From contig JAKSZT010053769.1 in NCBI GenBank assembly GCA_026826555.1, forward strand, positions 6,695,193 to 6,759,192: 64,000 bases of DNA, given 5' to 3'. A program made the translations under genes and the position numbers. The notes below the pieces were generated by a model, which saw nothing but the letters and a program-made list of their open reading frames with translations, was not told the origin of the DNA and ran no database searches. This document shows positions 32,426-45,539 of the stretch, one piece after another (position 1 is the stretch's first letter; every line of letters begins with the position of its first letter). The stretch comes from Tolypeutes matacus. Lineage: Eukaryota > Chordata > Mammalia > Cingulata > Chlamyphoridae.

Positions 32426-35045
32426 AAGGCAGAAACAAGGTTGAGATGTGAAATACAATTTTTTTGTGGTAATGACAATGTGGGGGGATAAAAACTGCAT
32501 TGCATAAATTTGCTACTTTTATTTTGCCACTGGTGTGATGTTTGTATTTGTTTATGTTATCAATTACTTACTTAGGGCTCTGTTAAGCTTATTTACAATA
32601 ACAATTATTCTTTTCTTCACTTATTTTTTATATGCAAAATAAGGTAGTTGCAAAAGAATTATATAATAAGATGGCTCAATAACCCAGTCATATTCAATTT
32701 TCTGTTCCCTCTGCCTGTTAGGATTATAACAAGTTTAAAATGTAATCATTTATTATTGCTATGCCTAGGGAGAGAAGACATAGTTATGGGGATCATAATT
32801 TTAGAACCAATTATCTGGACCTGTGGTTCATCAAAGTATTATTTTTTCAATTGTGAACTCATTTATGTGCAAAAATAAGCATTGTCACATTAAAAAGAAA
32901 TAAGGATAGATGTGGGACTCGTGATTATTCAACTACAGATTTAGTGCTCTTTCCCAGAGCATTCATTTCCTGTGGATACCAAATGTAGGTTTTTGGTGTT
33001 CATTAGTTTAATTTTTTAAGTTGAAAGGTAAAATAATTAATGCCTAAAGATTTTGTTTGATTTGGGAGGCACTCCTAATAACTTAATCTTCTACACATTT
33101 GACATGGAAGTTATACAAGGAATTGTGAGGATTGAATTGTCATTCATTTCTTAGACACTAAACCTGTGTATTAATTGCTGGGAAGGCAAAGACACTTAGG
33201 TTCAGTGATTGTATTTTCTAGGTTTGTTTCTAGGTTTTGGTATGACTGCTGAGTCACCCAGATGGATTTGTTTTGTGGCATTTCATGGTTGTGTTTCATC
33301 AAGTGTAAACACACATCTGTACCCTGTCAAATTCTGAAAACAGTGCTTTATAAATTTCCCATAGAAACTAATATACAACCATTCCGAGTTAGGATGAGAG
33401 ATTGATGGCTGCTTGCATTTCCTTCAGTTGCAACATTGCAACGGAGTGTGCTGTGTGCTTTCTTCCCTGATTTATCAGTATTCTCAGAAAATATAAGCTT
33501 TTTGATAATGTTTTGTGATCAATCAATATGACATTTTAATCAACTGAATATTTTGTTATTGGTAAACCTGTTTCATAAATACATTTATGGGTTATTTTTT
33601 TTTATGTTAAAGTTGATTTGCCACATTAAATGTAAAAATGGTTGAAATTCACTGAGATTAAAAGGAAATTGTCTGAGATAGATAGTAAGTCCACAGTGAT
33701 TTGCTTCTACAATTGTAGGGTAATGACACATTGGCCTGCATACTAGTAAGAAACGTCTTAGTTAATTGGGATTCTTGTATAGTTGGTCAGGTTTTGGGTA
33801 TTCCTTTCCTTGAATAAGAGGATATTTAGCTTTTTTATGATCTTCACAATGCATCTTTAGATTCTCAATTGTAAACTGGTTACCACAAATGCTATGTTCC
33901 TAAGCTCCTCAACCATTATGGTAACAATGATGTACCAGGAAAACTCATCATTGTCCAAACTGCACCACAAATCCAGCATCTATTTAAGTGAGAGTTCCAA
34001 ACCTTTTTATTTACTTTCAGAAAACAGTAACTTAGAACTGGTGATGACTTGAATTGCATTGTTTCAAATTCATTTTGGTTTAGATGATATGGTTGAATAT
34101 TTGACATTAAGAAAGGATTAAAATTTCATCAATTTAACTATTAATTGGGTAAGAAATTGTGATAGGGATTTCAGACATTCGTTAGGATTCAATATTGGCT
34201 GAAATATGACTGGTTGTCATGGTGGATTGAATGCTACCTTAAATGTGGCTGGATAAAACTTAAGATCATTTTAAAAATTAAGATATTTTCAAATTTAGTC
34301 TTGAATTACTTCCACATCCACAGAATTTTTGTTTTCAAACTTGGGCATTGTCTACCTTCTATTATTTTTAAAATAATCAAACATTTTGTAGAGAAGGTGG
34401 GTCTTGGAGAGTGAGGGGATGCAAACGGTGGATTTGAATGTATATTTGATTTCTCCTGTATTTATCAATCCACCAATATGCTTCTCCTCTTATATGATTT
34501 TTATTTTTAGCTTTAAGATAACACATCATCAGAATGGAAGAATAATCAGGTAGCCTTGAGACATCATAGATGCTAGCAGTTCCCAAAAGGAAAAATTCCC
34601 ATCTTTTATCCCCCCAAAAATCATCAGTATGGGAGTCTATTGTGAACAAGCAAATACAAAAGTGAAAATCCACATGAATTATTATTAGATTGACCATATA
34701 ATTTATCTTCCAAACCTAGACATGTCTGAGTGTGAAATGGGACCTTATCAGTAGTTACACTGTGACAATAGTCATAAAGTAAGACTGTCCTGGATGCCCT
34801 ATTAAGTGTTGTAGTCAGCATGTTGAATAAAAGGTGTCCTCAAGGCAAATGCAGAATTCCAGAGCTACATTATATCATTCTTTTGGCCAACAGAATTCAG
34901 AGTTACGATTTGGACAGACCCCTTAGATGTTAGCCTAAGGATCATTCCTAAGTGTATAAGTTACAGGCCTTGCCAGAGGTTTTTTTAAAATTTATTTTAT
35001 TTTTTATTTATTAACTTGCTCATATAAGGGTGGGAAATGCCTCTA
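32426..35045. other. 2.6 kb of AT-rich non-coding sequence
   Basis: No credible gene or named repeat. Short chance frames occur, for example 34377-34697 (minus, 106 codons), without domain signature. Confidence 0.5.
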
Positions 35046-35205
35046 AATTAAGTGTATGTGAATAACTAGAGTATCTTGTTAAAATGCAGGTTCTGATACA
35101 ATAAATATGGAGGGGAGCCCGAGATTTTGCATTTTTGACAAGCTCCCAGGTGACATGTGTGCTGTTGGTCCTCAGACTGTGCTTTGAGTAGCAAAGTTCT
35201 AAATT
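35046..35205 (+). mobile_element. MER5A-like hAT MITE
   Basis: 'cttgttaaaatgcaggttct', 'gagcccgagattttgcattt', 'gacaagctcccaggtgacat' and 'actgtgctttgagtagcaaa' follow MER5A in order. Non-autonomous DNA transposon relic; no transposase. Confidence 0.85.
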
Positions 35206-35924
35206 ATTTTAGGCAATCCACACACCTGGATTACTTTCACCAACGAAAGCCCATTAACAAGTTAGTTCAGCGGTTTCATTAATAAAAACACATTTTAACT
35301 ATCTGGTAACTTAATTAGCAAAACATTGGCTATTGATGAAAGGCAGAAATTTCAGGGGGGCTGTGTTAGCCACCACTCAGAGTGTGGCCCCTTCTGATAG
35401 CTGGAGCATCTTGCCTGCATTTTGACTGTGCATTCTTGATCAGCTCCTCGAATGTTCTTTCTTGATAGGCACTTGAGTGTTGGCTTAATTTAGGTAATAC
35501 ACACACATTATGTCACTTTGTTTATGCTGAAGTGTTTAAGCAAATTTCATTGTGTGACTCCATCTATTTCACCTTTTGCCTTTCCATATTCAATATCTAT
35601 TATTGATGTAATTTTAATAGTGTATGATCATTTCACACTAGCCTGTGGGAGAACACAAACCCTAAGAAGTTGGCTGAATGTTACATGACACAGAGACTCT
35701 CAAGATGAATATAAAGGTGACCTGTCAAGACAAGTGCCCCACTATAGTAATGAGTCTTAATGGTCATCTGAATTCTCCCTGATAGGAATGGTGCCTTACT
35801 CTTAGAAGATAAGTTGGGGCTCCTAGGACCTGGCTCCCAAAGTGACTAGCTGGGCCTAATGACACCAAAAGCTTAAGATGGTATAAAGCAACATGGTTAA
35901 TTTCTAGAAAAATATTTAGAATAA
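35206..35924. other. Non-coding stretch
   Basis: No gene or named repeat recognised. Confidence 0.5.
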
Positions 35925-36085
35925 GAGTCAGAAGACCTGAATCGAAGCGGCTCTGACTCTGACCCATTTGGGTTCTCAGGTTACTTATTTAATGATTCTG
36001 CCTCTGCACCTTTTAAATGTAACAAAGCCTTGTTGCCCTACAGACCTCACAGGATTGCAGAAGTTCAAATAAGTTAATATGCATA
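35925..36085 (+). repeat. MIR SINE relic
   Basis: 'agagtcagaagacctgaatc', 'gctctgactctgacccattt' and 'acctcacaggattgcagaag' follow MIR in sense. Confidence 0.7.
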
Positions 36086-37641
36086 AGATGACTGGAAAAA
36101 AATAAGGTGCTATAAAATGCATGAAATTACCATTTCACGTTTGAAATCATATTCAAGTCCTTATAAAATATCACAGGCCACTTTTTTTGTGGCTGTAAAC
36201 CCATCAGGACTATGAGGAAGAATAAAACTATCCTCCCTTAACTCCCAAAAATTTAAGAATTAGTGGCGTATTATGGTCGGGAAAATAAATTAGAATAGAA
36301 ATGTAAATTCTAAGGATTTGCATATATTTGGTTTATTTAATTTTCAAAACTGAGATTGCAGAAAATTTGTAATAATGAAGCTCAGATATTCTATTCCTAA
36401 CATTAGAGAATGTAACTGTGAAATCTAGTTTTCTCTGTGTCCTAAGGAAGGAATTGTTATCTTCTTTCTTTCCTAAGATCTGACCCTCCTGCTTGGACAA
36501 AGAGTACTTGTACCATATAAATGCCCATTTGTTTTAAATTTAAGTGGATGGATATTTTCTTTTCTCTTTATGACAAAGATCACAGACATTATGGAAAGTC
36601 TCTTTGAAGTTTTATGCTAAGTAGTCTCTGCTAAAGCTCTCATTTTTCTCTGCCTTACTTACTGCCTCACCATAATGATAAATCACTGACATCTCTTAGC
36701 CTTATCCGTACAACAAAACTATCATTCCTTTTCTTTGCTTTTTACATTTGTTTTCCTTCTGTTAAATTTTTTGTGACTGAGAGGATGACTCAGAGTCCAC
36801 TTGCTACTTGTAAGAGTAATGTTATATAAACAGTAGTTTTTCATCTGTTAAGCACAGATTACCCCTCCAAAGCATGTCAACTGTTAGTCATATGGTAATT
36901 ATGAAATATATGTTAAAGACTAGTAAATGAAAATAAAAAGAATCAGTCCCTCTAAAGTATACCTTTATCTCACGTTTCTATTTTGTCACTTCAATTTCTT
37001 CACTTACCATACAATTGCCAAGCTGAATCTTTAAACTTATTTATGCTATTTGCTATACTAGATACATCTTTTAACATTTCTCCCATGCATTTTACCCAGT
37101 GGTAATACTGCTTTGTAAAATATGATATATTTTTTTTAAAAATTTTACTTCTATTTTTCAAATGTGCATATCTTTAACTCCATTGCTATTTGATTGAAAT
37201 TTTGCATCATTTTTTGTTTCTTATGATACATTGATATTATCAATGAAAAATAAATAGGTGTATAGCATGCATATTTTAAAAAGAAGATCTATAAATCTCT
37301 ACCATGAAGTTCTGAAAACATTAAGGAGTCAGAACTTACAATTTGATCTACATTATATTAAACAATATATTTGCAGAATCATTATAAAATGAGCCAAAGT
37401 TATTATCTATTTTAAATCAAATTATATAATGCCTCCCTTGTAAGCTCCTGAATAATAAGATTTTAAAACTATAATTTTATTATCTAATTGCTATTATTAC
37501 ATGAGTTTTAATTTTCCAAGAAATTAGCCCATAGTTACAGTTTATAAAATATCAAAAGGAAAAAAAAAAAGAATTTCTTCCACTGGGAACTAGGTAGCAT
37601 AAATAACACCTTTTATTAAATTGATATTAAGAAACAATTCA
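36086..37641. other. 1.6 kb of AT-rich non-coding sequence
   Basis: No gene or named repeat recognised. A short A run is at 37561-37571. Confidence 0.5.
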
Positions 37642-37848
37642 GGGAGTGGATGTGGCTCAAGCAGTTGAGCTCCTGCCTCCCACATGGGAGGTCCCGGGTT
37701 CGGTTCCTGGTGCCTCCTGAAAAAGCAGAAACAAACAACAAGCAAAACAACTGAAAAAACCAACTCAGAGGAGCCGATGTAGCTCAGTGTTTGAGTGCTA
37801 TCTTCCCACATATGAGGTCCTGGGTTCAATCCCCTGCCCCGAGTATCT

Positions 37849-37888
<40 letters not shown>

Positions 37889-37988
37889 NNNNNNNNNNNN
37901 NNNNNNNNNNNNNNNNNNNNNNNNNNNNNNNNNNNNNNNNNNNNNNNNNNNNNNNNNNNNNNNNNNNNNNNNNNNNNNNNNNNNNNNN

Positions 37989-38025
<37 letters not shown>
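37642..38025 (+). mobile_element. Dimeric DAS-type SINE with assembly gap in its tail
   Basis: Two tRNA-derived monomers in tandem. Monomer 1 (37642-about 37730) has a B-box-like 'ggttcggttcc' at 37697-37707. Monomer 2 (about 37768-37850) has 'ggttcaatccc' at 37823-37833. They are joined by an A/C-rich linker. A poly-A tail follows, interrupted by the N run. Near-duplicated flanks 'aagaaacaatt' (before) and 'aagagacattt' (after) could be a target duplication with two mismatches. The poly-lysine and poly-phenylalanine frames reported here are artefacts of poly-A. Confidence 0.9.
37889..37988. other. Assembly gap, exactly 100 N
   Basis: A run of 100 unknown bases lies between two poly-A stretches. 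The round number suggests a placeholder of arbitrary size in the assembly, not a measured gap. The true tail length, and possibly other inserted sequence, is unknown. Confidence 0.97.
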
Positions 38026-38028
<3 letters not shown>

Positions 38029-38159
38029 ACATTTAAAAACTTATCCAGAATTTCCACTGAACTGGATTTAAGGAAAAATTATTTCTGGGAATTGCAGTCT
38101 AGCAAATTGCTAAGTCAGTATTTCAGTGCATAAACATGATACAGGGACTAAGCTGTGGC

Positions 38160-38280
38160 CTCTTTGTGCTCTTTGTTGTCAGGAACTGTGCTTTACTTAT
38201 TTGGGATCCCTGGCATCTAGTTTACCTTGGAATATGGCAGTTACTCAATAGATGTTTGATGACTGAATACAAACCCTACA
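38160..38280 (+). repeat. L2 LINE 3'-end relic
   Basis: 'ggaactgtgctttacttatt', 'gggatccctggcatctagtt', 'tggcagttactcaatagatg' and 'tttgatgactgaat' follow the L2 3' terminus in sense. Confidence 0.8.
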
Positions 38281-38589
38281 TACATATTTGAATATTAGGG
38301 CAGCTATATTTGTCTATATGTTCATATGTGTAGTGGTCTATCTGTTCTATTGTCCTTTTATATTCCACCTCCCTCCCCATCCAGACACTATAGATTAAAA
38401 AGAATGTAGGAGAAAAGTCCACCTGCCTATAAACCATCACTTTTTAAAAAATAATGATTTTTGTTGATCTAAATAATAAAATAACTATTGCAATTTTTAA
38501 AAAATTAGCAACCAAATAAATCTAATGACCGATGTGGTTTCCTGAATCCATAGGTATATAAAATTAACTTACTTATATTTTTGGTTCAT

Positions 38590-38900
38590 GACGCATTATC
38601 ATTGTTGGTCCATGAATGGCCATATTTTAAGAAAAAAACATATTTAATTAAACAATCATAAAATGAACACAAGTGAACTCACCACCAAGCAAAAGAACTA
38701 GGTTAGCACTAACTTTAATTTATTCCTGAGGTGCTGCTCTATTAAAACTCTCCTAACTCCCACACCAGAATTAATGATCATTGTGAAATTTGTGTTTATC
38801 ATTTCCCTGCTGTTTTTTAAAATTCAAATATGTATGTCTAAAGAATATATTATTTATTCTTGTTTTTTAATTTATAAAATGTATATTATAAATAGTGTGT
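38590..38900 (-). repeat. Old L1M fragment, antisense
   Basis: 'aaaatgaacacaagtgaact', 'caccaccaagcaaaagaact' and 'gtttatcatttccctgctgt' match a common reverse-complement L1 3'-UTR block. Confidence 0.65.
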
Positions 38901-38949
38901 TTCTATCAACATTTGATTGAATTATTGTATGTCTATAATTAAATGGCAC

Positions 38950-39800
38950 ATTTGTTTATTCTACCAATACTCTATTATATTCCAGACATTTTGTTAAACT
39001 CTACAGATATGAACCAAAATTATATATTTCAGTCCTGACAGGATATTCAATCTATTGGTGGAAATAGACAAAGTAAACTTATAGTTATTATGTGATTTGA
39101 CAGGGAAGAACACCTAATGCTTTATGATATGTAACAACAGGATTCAACTGAGCCTTGAAGAATGAGCAGGATTTGCTTGCTAGGCAAGGGGGAAGGGCAT
39201 TCAGGCTCTATTCAGGTTGCATGTATATGTAGACTGGTTCTATGAAATGAGGCTGGAAAGGAAGACAAAGGTCAGATTGTGACGGAATTTGCAAACCATA
39301 CAAAAAGTTTGGACACTACTCTGTAGGATATAGGGAATCCAGGAAGATTTAAAGAGAAAAGATGAAACGATTAGTTTTGTTATTTAGAGAAATTGCCCTG
39401 GTTGCAGCATGAACAGGTTACAAAAGAGGAGAAGTTAGAGGTGGTTACCTTAGTATGGCAAAAGTCCAGGTAAAAGATGTCGAGGGGTTGATTTAACACA
39501 GAGTCAGTACAGATGGAAGTAAATGAGAGATTTATAAGGAAGTTAAAAGAGAAAATCAACAAAACTTCTTCACCATAGTGAATGATTGGTGGGAATTATG
39601 CTGAGTGGTGAGAAATCTAAGAAGACGTCCAGGTTTTTGGATTGGGTTACTGAATGATTGATGGAGCCATTAGCCAATCTATGGAATTCGTGAAAAGAAA
39701 TTTTTTGTGAGGGTTGGGATGAGAGTTTGTGGACTGAGTTTTGTTTAGGACTTGTGGATTTTTCTAAAACCTATAGGACTGCACCTAATACTTATAGCTG
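38950..39800 (-). repeat. L2 LINE fragment, antisense
   Basis: Plus strand follows reverse-complement L2: 'accaatactctattatattc', 'tgacaggatattcaatctat', 'actgagccttgaagaatgag', 'ggaagggcattcaggctcta', 'acaaaggtcagattgtgacg' and 'aagacgtccaggtttttgga'. The plus strand is visibly purine-rich. One of the longer L2 copies here. Confidence 0.7.
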
Positions 39801-40194
39801 AGTGTATAAACTTAGCTAAGAGCTCTGGAAGACTGAAAATCAAACAGTTATGAATCTCAAAAATTTTACTGTCAGAGAAGGAATAAGACAAACACCCAAA
39901 TATCTCTAAAACAATGCAGAAGACCTCGGTGATAAAATAATAAGAATAAGCGTGTTATGATTTTTTCCAAGAAAGAAAGCTCTCTTCTAGTTTGAATGAT
40001 CAGGACAGGCTACTGTAGTGAGACATTCACCTTGATGGATCATGGATATTTTAGTTAGCAGAGATGGTGGTGGAGGGGGAAGGATAGCAGACAAGGGAAA
40101 GATATAGCAGAGAGTGGTATGACATAGAGACTGGAAGCATGGAATATATTTGTTGCATGTTGACTCCCCCATTCTGACTACAGTTTACAGTTCA

Positions 40195-41040
40195 AAAAGA
40201 AGACCAATGAATTATGAGCCCTGAAATAAAAATTGGGACCACATTCTGAAGGGCTTGAATGCTATGTATTTTAGGTTATTAGTTGGTAACTACAGTGGGA
40301 GTTGGAGTTATAAGCTTTAGAAACCTCACTTTAAGAAAATTAATATCCAGATATATGGGATGGACTGAGAAGATAGAAAACGGCTTGTGAAGATCCTATT
40401 TAGGACCTTATAACAATTTGTGGAGAGAAAATGGGAGCCATAACGGGAAATAGAAAAGAAGGCAGAGGATGGATACAATGTCATACTATATTCAAATGAG
40501 GAATGGAAGGAAGGAAGGAGCCAAGGGTGGTTCTAAGAATTTTGGTTGAGTACTTGGAAAGTTCTGTGGCGAGGCTGGTGTTGGCTGAGTAGACTTGGGA
40601 TCATCCCAGATGACTGTGTGTAGGAATAAGTATATGAGTCTAGGATATTGGGAAGAATTTTTTTTTTCCTGGGAAGAAACAATTACCAAAAATAGCAAAG
40701 CCCAGAATTTGAGTTTAATCAAAAGAAAAAGTGATGAGATTCATTTTTAAACATCAAATTTGATAAACTAGAGATATTTCCTGAGTGCTATTATCAAGAA
40801 AGATTTTGGAAACTATGGATATGGAGATGTAGATTTTTGTGCAAAATTAGAGGAATTGGTGAGGGCATGAACATAGATGAGATTAGAAAAGGAAGTGTGT
40901 AAAGAGACAAGGAAAGAGAGTCAAGAATAACTTAGAACTAGCTTCCCTGGATGAAAGGTGGAACTGGAGTCTTGTAAGGATGAGGAGAGAAAGAAGTGAG
41001 TCAAATATAAGGGATCAAGGGAATATGTTTGTTTTTTTAA
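40195..41040 (-). repeat. Possible second L2-derived fragment, antisense
   Basis: 'tctgaagggcttgaatgcta', 'gggagccataacgggaaata', 'gggtggttctaagaattttg' and 'gagtcaagaataacttagaa' resemble reverse-complement L2 in order, but decay is severe. It may be a second copy or a continuation of the one at 38950. Confidence 0.4.
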
Positions 41041-41901
41041 AAAAGAGGTATGCTATATTTAAATTTTAAGGGATGTGAAGAAAAGATAAAGACTAAGAAA
41101 AACCAACTGGATTTTGTAATTATAAATATTTTGTTACCTTTGAATAAATGAATTTATTAGAATTATAGCAATAGAGGAAAGACTAAAAAGGGGCATAGAC
41201 TTTTCCCTTTTTTTGTAAAATGAATCAGTTAGAACAAAGCTCTCCAAATTTCCTTTCAGCTCTAATGTTCTGGAAGATTCTATGACTCTTAGACTAATAG
41301 ATTCTATGACTCTTGGTTCTCAAGAGATTGGGAGGTGGGTAAATAGAGGTGGTATGTATAAGAATGACTTGATTACATTTCCAAATAAAGGACATGGTCA
41401 TCAGGGGAAGAAGCAAAAGAGACATGATAATGGATGGCAATAGACCCCAGAGAAGGAGGCAAGGATGAGACTTAAAGCAAGGAAGGACATTTAACATGGC
41501 GCGGTACCACAGTTCCACAGTAGCAGAAAGGAAAGAGAAAATGGATAAAAATAGAGGAGGGATAGAGAAGGGATTTGAGGAAATGAATTTGGAAGGGCTC
41601 AGACAGTACAGTAAATTAAGAGGTGAGGTTTCTCTTCTGGGAATGAAGGGGTATGAAGGGGGAATAGGAAGAGTCTAAAAACCATCCGGAGGTGCTGGTC
41701 TTAGAAGTATAATAGACAAGAGGACATGCACTGAAAATTGCCAAATAACAGTGAAGACACAGATTGTTTTGTGTCTACTTTTTCTTTTGCTTGCGTGGAC
41801 TGTCTATATTATTAAGCAGCGATAATTCAGAATATTTTAAAAAATACATTTTTTTCCTGGTGATTGTAAGGATAGATGAACATAATCTTTCTCTACAACT
41901 C
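41041..41901. other. Purine-rich non-coding sequence
   Basis: The plus strand is rich in GA and AAG. It may be the far end of the L2-like block. No coding evidence. Confidence 0.4.
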
Positions 41902-42365
41902 TGTGGTAGTTTGAATTTATGTGCACAAGAAAAACATATTCTTAATCTTAATCCATTCCTGCAGGTGTGAATCCATTGTAAATAAGACCCTTTAAAGTTG
42001 TTACTTCAGTTGAGGTATGGACCAACGGAATCCAGTTGGGCTTTAATCTGGATTCCTGGAGTCCTCTATAAGCAGAATGAAATTCAGACACAGAGAGAGA
42101 AAGCCAGGGGAAGCAAGAAACCAGAAGTGAACAGAAATCAGAAGAGAAAGAAGCCTGCCATATGCATTGCCATGTGACAGAAAAGCCAAGAATGAGGATC
42201 GCCGGCAGCCAGCCCCAGAACACCAGTCTTCAAGGAGAAAGCTTCACCTTGCTGAAGCCTAGATTTTGGACTCCTCCTAGCCTCAAAACCATGAGCCAAT
42301 AAGTTTCAGTTGTTTAAGCCAACCCATACCATTGCATTTGTTTTAGCAGCTGGGAAACTAATGCA
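41902..42365 (+). mobile_element. MaLR-like solo LTR
   Basis: 464 bp from TGTGGTAG to AATGCA, the same family as the copy at 9027 (shared 'aatccattcctgcaggtgtg', 'gttacttcagttgaggtatg', 'gtcctctataagcagaatga', 'gccggcagccagccccagaa', 'agttgtttaagccaacccat'). Polyadenylation site degenerate (AATAAG). Flanks AACTC and AGCCC agree at only three of five positions. Confidence 0.85.
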
Positions 42366-45300
42366 AGCCCTCTTCAGTGAGATTAATTGGGGCTCAAGTT
42401 AATCTTGGCATGCAGTAACCTGCAGGCCTGACATAGCGCAAACGGTGTTTGATATTTCCTGGAAAGTAGATGATTTTTCTTTGATCCATTACATTTTATT
42501 TTAGAGGAAATGGCATAAGTTTATTCTTAGAGGAGGATTTCTTCACCACAGCTTAGCATCAGCTTAACCTAAATTATCACAGTCATTAGTTTCTTGGCTG
42601 TTTATAGAGGGTAAAGAGGAATACAGGATAAGAAGTCCTGAGTAAAACATACCATCTAGTTTTATCCAGGTTTATCCGATCCAGTGCACATAGAGATGAA
42701 ATGTTTTAAATATGGATCATTTTTTAAAGAAAGATTACATAGATAAACTTTATTTTGTTTAAATTAGAAAGCCACACACAGGTAGAAAATAGCAGTGGCA
42801 ACACATAAGATGTTTGACCTTTCACAAAATGAGTAAAGGCACTTTTCAAGTGAATGCTTAGAAATCTTTTCTGCCAGTAGTCAGCCATAAACCTCCTTAC
42901 TTGGAATCACAGCTGGGAAACTGGAGCAGGTTCAAGGGCACATACCGTTTCTTGCACCAGTACAGTTATAGTAATTGGACTTCACAACGATACTAAGTTC
43001 TTGTTCCTTGAAAACCAAACAGACTTGTGTAGCATTTAGCAATAAAATAATATTCCCTGGCTAAAATAGAAATTTTAAATTGTAGACAATGTACAATCTG
43101 GACCCCTTCCACTTGCTTTTGAAATTTGCCAAATGTTTACTTTCTTCTCATTTTGTCCTGTGTTGTGTTTTCACTCATAACATATATTTTGCACCAAAAA
43201 TAATTTAGTGGCTTAGTGGGAATAGAGTCATAAATGAGGAGAAAATGGACAAACTGCTAGCTGGTGGAGCAGCCCACGATTAATAAATTGTGCAGCATGT
43301 GACTTGGCAGCTCTTTGATTCACCAGCAGAGTCCACGCCCTTGTAAATTCTAGTTGGCTTTCCCATACATTATTATGAGGATTCCTTGTAACCACTTCCC
43401 TTTCTGATTTTCCAGAGACAGGGTATAACGTTTCCCTAAACGCCAATAAAATGTGAAATCTTATCCCCCTCTTTAGGCTGGCTTTGTGTAGTCATCTTCT
43501 AAAATAAGAACAGCAAACTTCTTGAACGTTGTTATTTTCTATTTTTATGTTCATTCAATAGTTATAATTCCTCATAATATTGCCATTTTCATTTCAGCAA
43601 CTTGTTGTTTGTTAAAATTGGGGGGATGGATAATGAAAGAAATTATGAATGTTTTCTTGACCTTTAAAAATAAAATTAAATTTGCTTTGAAGAAAAAGCC
43701 ACATCCTTGTATGAGTACAGAACATACACTAATTTTTCCACCTGATCAAAGTCTATAGGTGAATGGAATTGAAGGAAGTAAGCCAAATTCAAATTCTTCT
43801 AATGTAGAATTTCAGTTTGCTGGTGTTTTCCTGATGGAATATGAAAACACTGGGATTCAAGGATTGATTTTGTTTATATAATCAAGGCATATTTGTTTTT
43901 AAAAATGGAGGCAATAAATTCAGACATTGTTATTAATTGTGACAAAAATAAGATGTTTATTTTTTATATTGCAATGAAGTATTTGTTGACAAACTTTAAA
44001 GAGGAGGTTTTCATTTTGTACAAGGGAGGACTGGAGGGATACAAATAGCTTTCATCATGTGCAATGTCTCCAGAGAATAATTTCTTTTTCTTTCTTCTTT
44101 CTTTTTTTTTTAGGGAACTTTGGCAAGGAAAAGTCTAAAATATATACATAGCATTACATCATTTGTATTAAATCATCTTTGTTTTGAGAGCCCTTCTAGA
44201 TTTGGATAGTAGAAATTAGTTAGAAGGAAAAGATAAATCGTTCAATATGTCTAAAAACCTCAGACTTCATGTCCCTCAGAGTAGAAAAGTTCATGGAATA
44301 TTTATATCAGACCCACAATATATAAGCCTTGAGTGTTTAAATGTTCCCTTGGAATGAAAGTGGAGAAACAGGGAGGTTAGTAAAGTTTGGGATGAAGGGA
44401 ATGTAGCATCACTTAATTTTGATGTTTATAGTTTTCCACAAAACTTAGGTAACACAGGTGATATTTTGAAACGTCTGATATGTTTTTTTCTTTTGCATTT
44501 CTGAGTTCATGACTTTTATGCTTATTGGACTTGAACATTTCTCTGTCCCTGGAGATTATGGCTTGGTGATAGATTAAACACATTTCTAAAGAGAGACAGA
44601 GAGAAAGACCTAGATAATATTCAGCTATATTTTTACAGCAAGATAATAGACTTGAAAGCAAGGTTTGAGGGGAAATAAAGGCACTGACACATTTCTTTAG
44701 CTCACATTAAGATATCTGAGATCCAGGCTGGAGGACATATACAGAGAGTTGGTCCTTGACATAGATGGGAGCCTGCCAAGGCTCTTCCATGGCAGGGGAC
44801 AGATATAACATGGAAAGTAAAAGAAAACCCTCCTTTTTGTGGCTTCAGGGAAAATACAAGCAAGATGGGAAGTAGCAGAAGGTGAGAAGAGAAAAGTGGT
44901 CCTATATGTGTCCCTAATTCACCTATGTGCCCATATAAGAGGAGGTGTGTTGGATCATTGAGGTGAGAAATTGAGAACAAAGGACCAGTGTTCAATTCTT
45001 TGTTTTGAAGAGATCACAGAGCCAGGATGGGAGGAGCACACCAATATGGGGCAGCGGGATCCACTTCAGAGAAGGTCTGGCTGACACACCTGAGCCTCCC
45101 TTAGCTACTGTGAGTGTGGTTGCTGAGGTGAGAGCCAGTGTGCCTGCTGGCTTAGGTGAGGTGAACTGTGGCTGAGGCTGAGGTGGACCATCAGATCATG
45201 GGCCCGGTGTGGCCTGGCAGAGAGTTGTGGATGAAACCTGTGATAACTGAGGGGAAACAGAGTCAGCAAAAGTCAGGTAGCCCATGTTCCCCAGGGAATC

Positions 45301-45539
45301 CCCTTGGCCCAAAGAATGGACAATGAGCTCATCAACTTGGGAATTTAGAAACATATCAGCAGGATACCAAGAAATCAGGTGGTCTGTGAGCTTATGCTAG
45401 AAACAAATGGATACAGCCAGTGTATGAGTGGAAGTCAATTTAGGGAGAAGTTTGGGGTGGGAGCAAGTACTATTTAAAGAGAGTATTTATATATGTGCAC
45501 CAGACTGAGCTTTAAACTGGATAAGGCCAGCGTTTAATT
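42366..45539. other. 3.2 kb of mostly unique non-coding sequence
   Basis: No gene or named repeat recognised. 43240-43450 and 44700-45300 are smooth, GC-moderate and repeat-free, as unique DNA would be. Short frames there (such as 44702-44995) show no domain. Confidence 0.45.

Noticed and set aside
37787..38071. Poly-lysine and poly-phenylalanine open frames
   Set aside because: They are products of the SINE poly-A and the run of N, and do not represent proteins.
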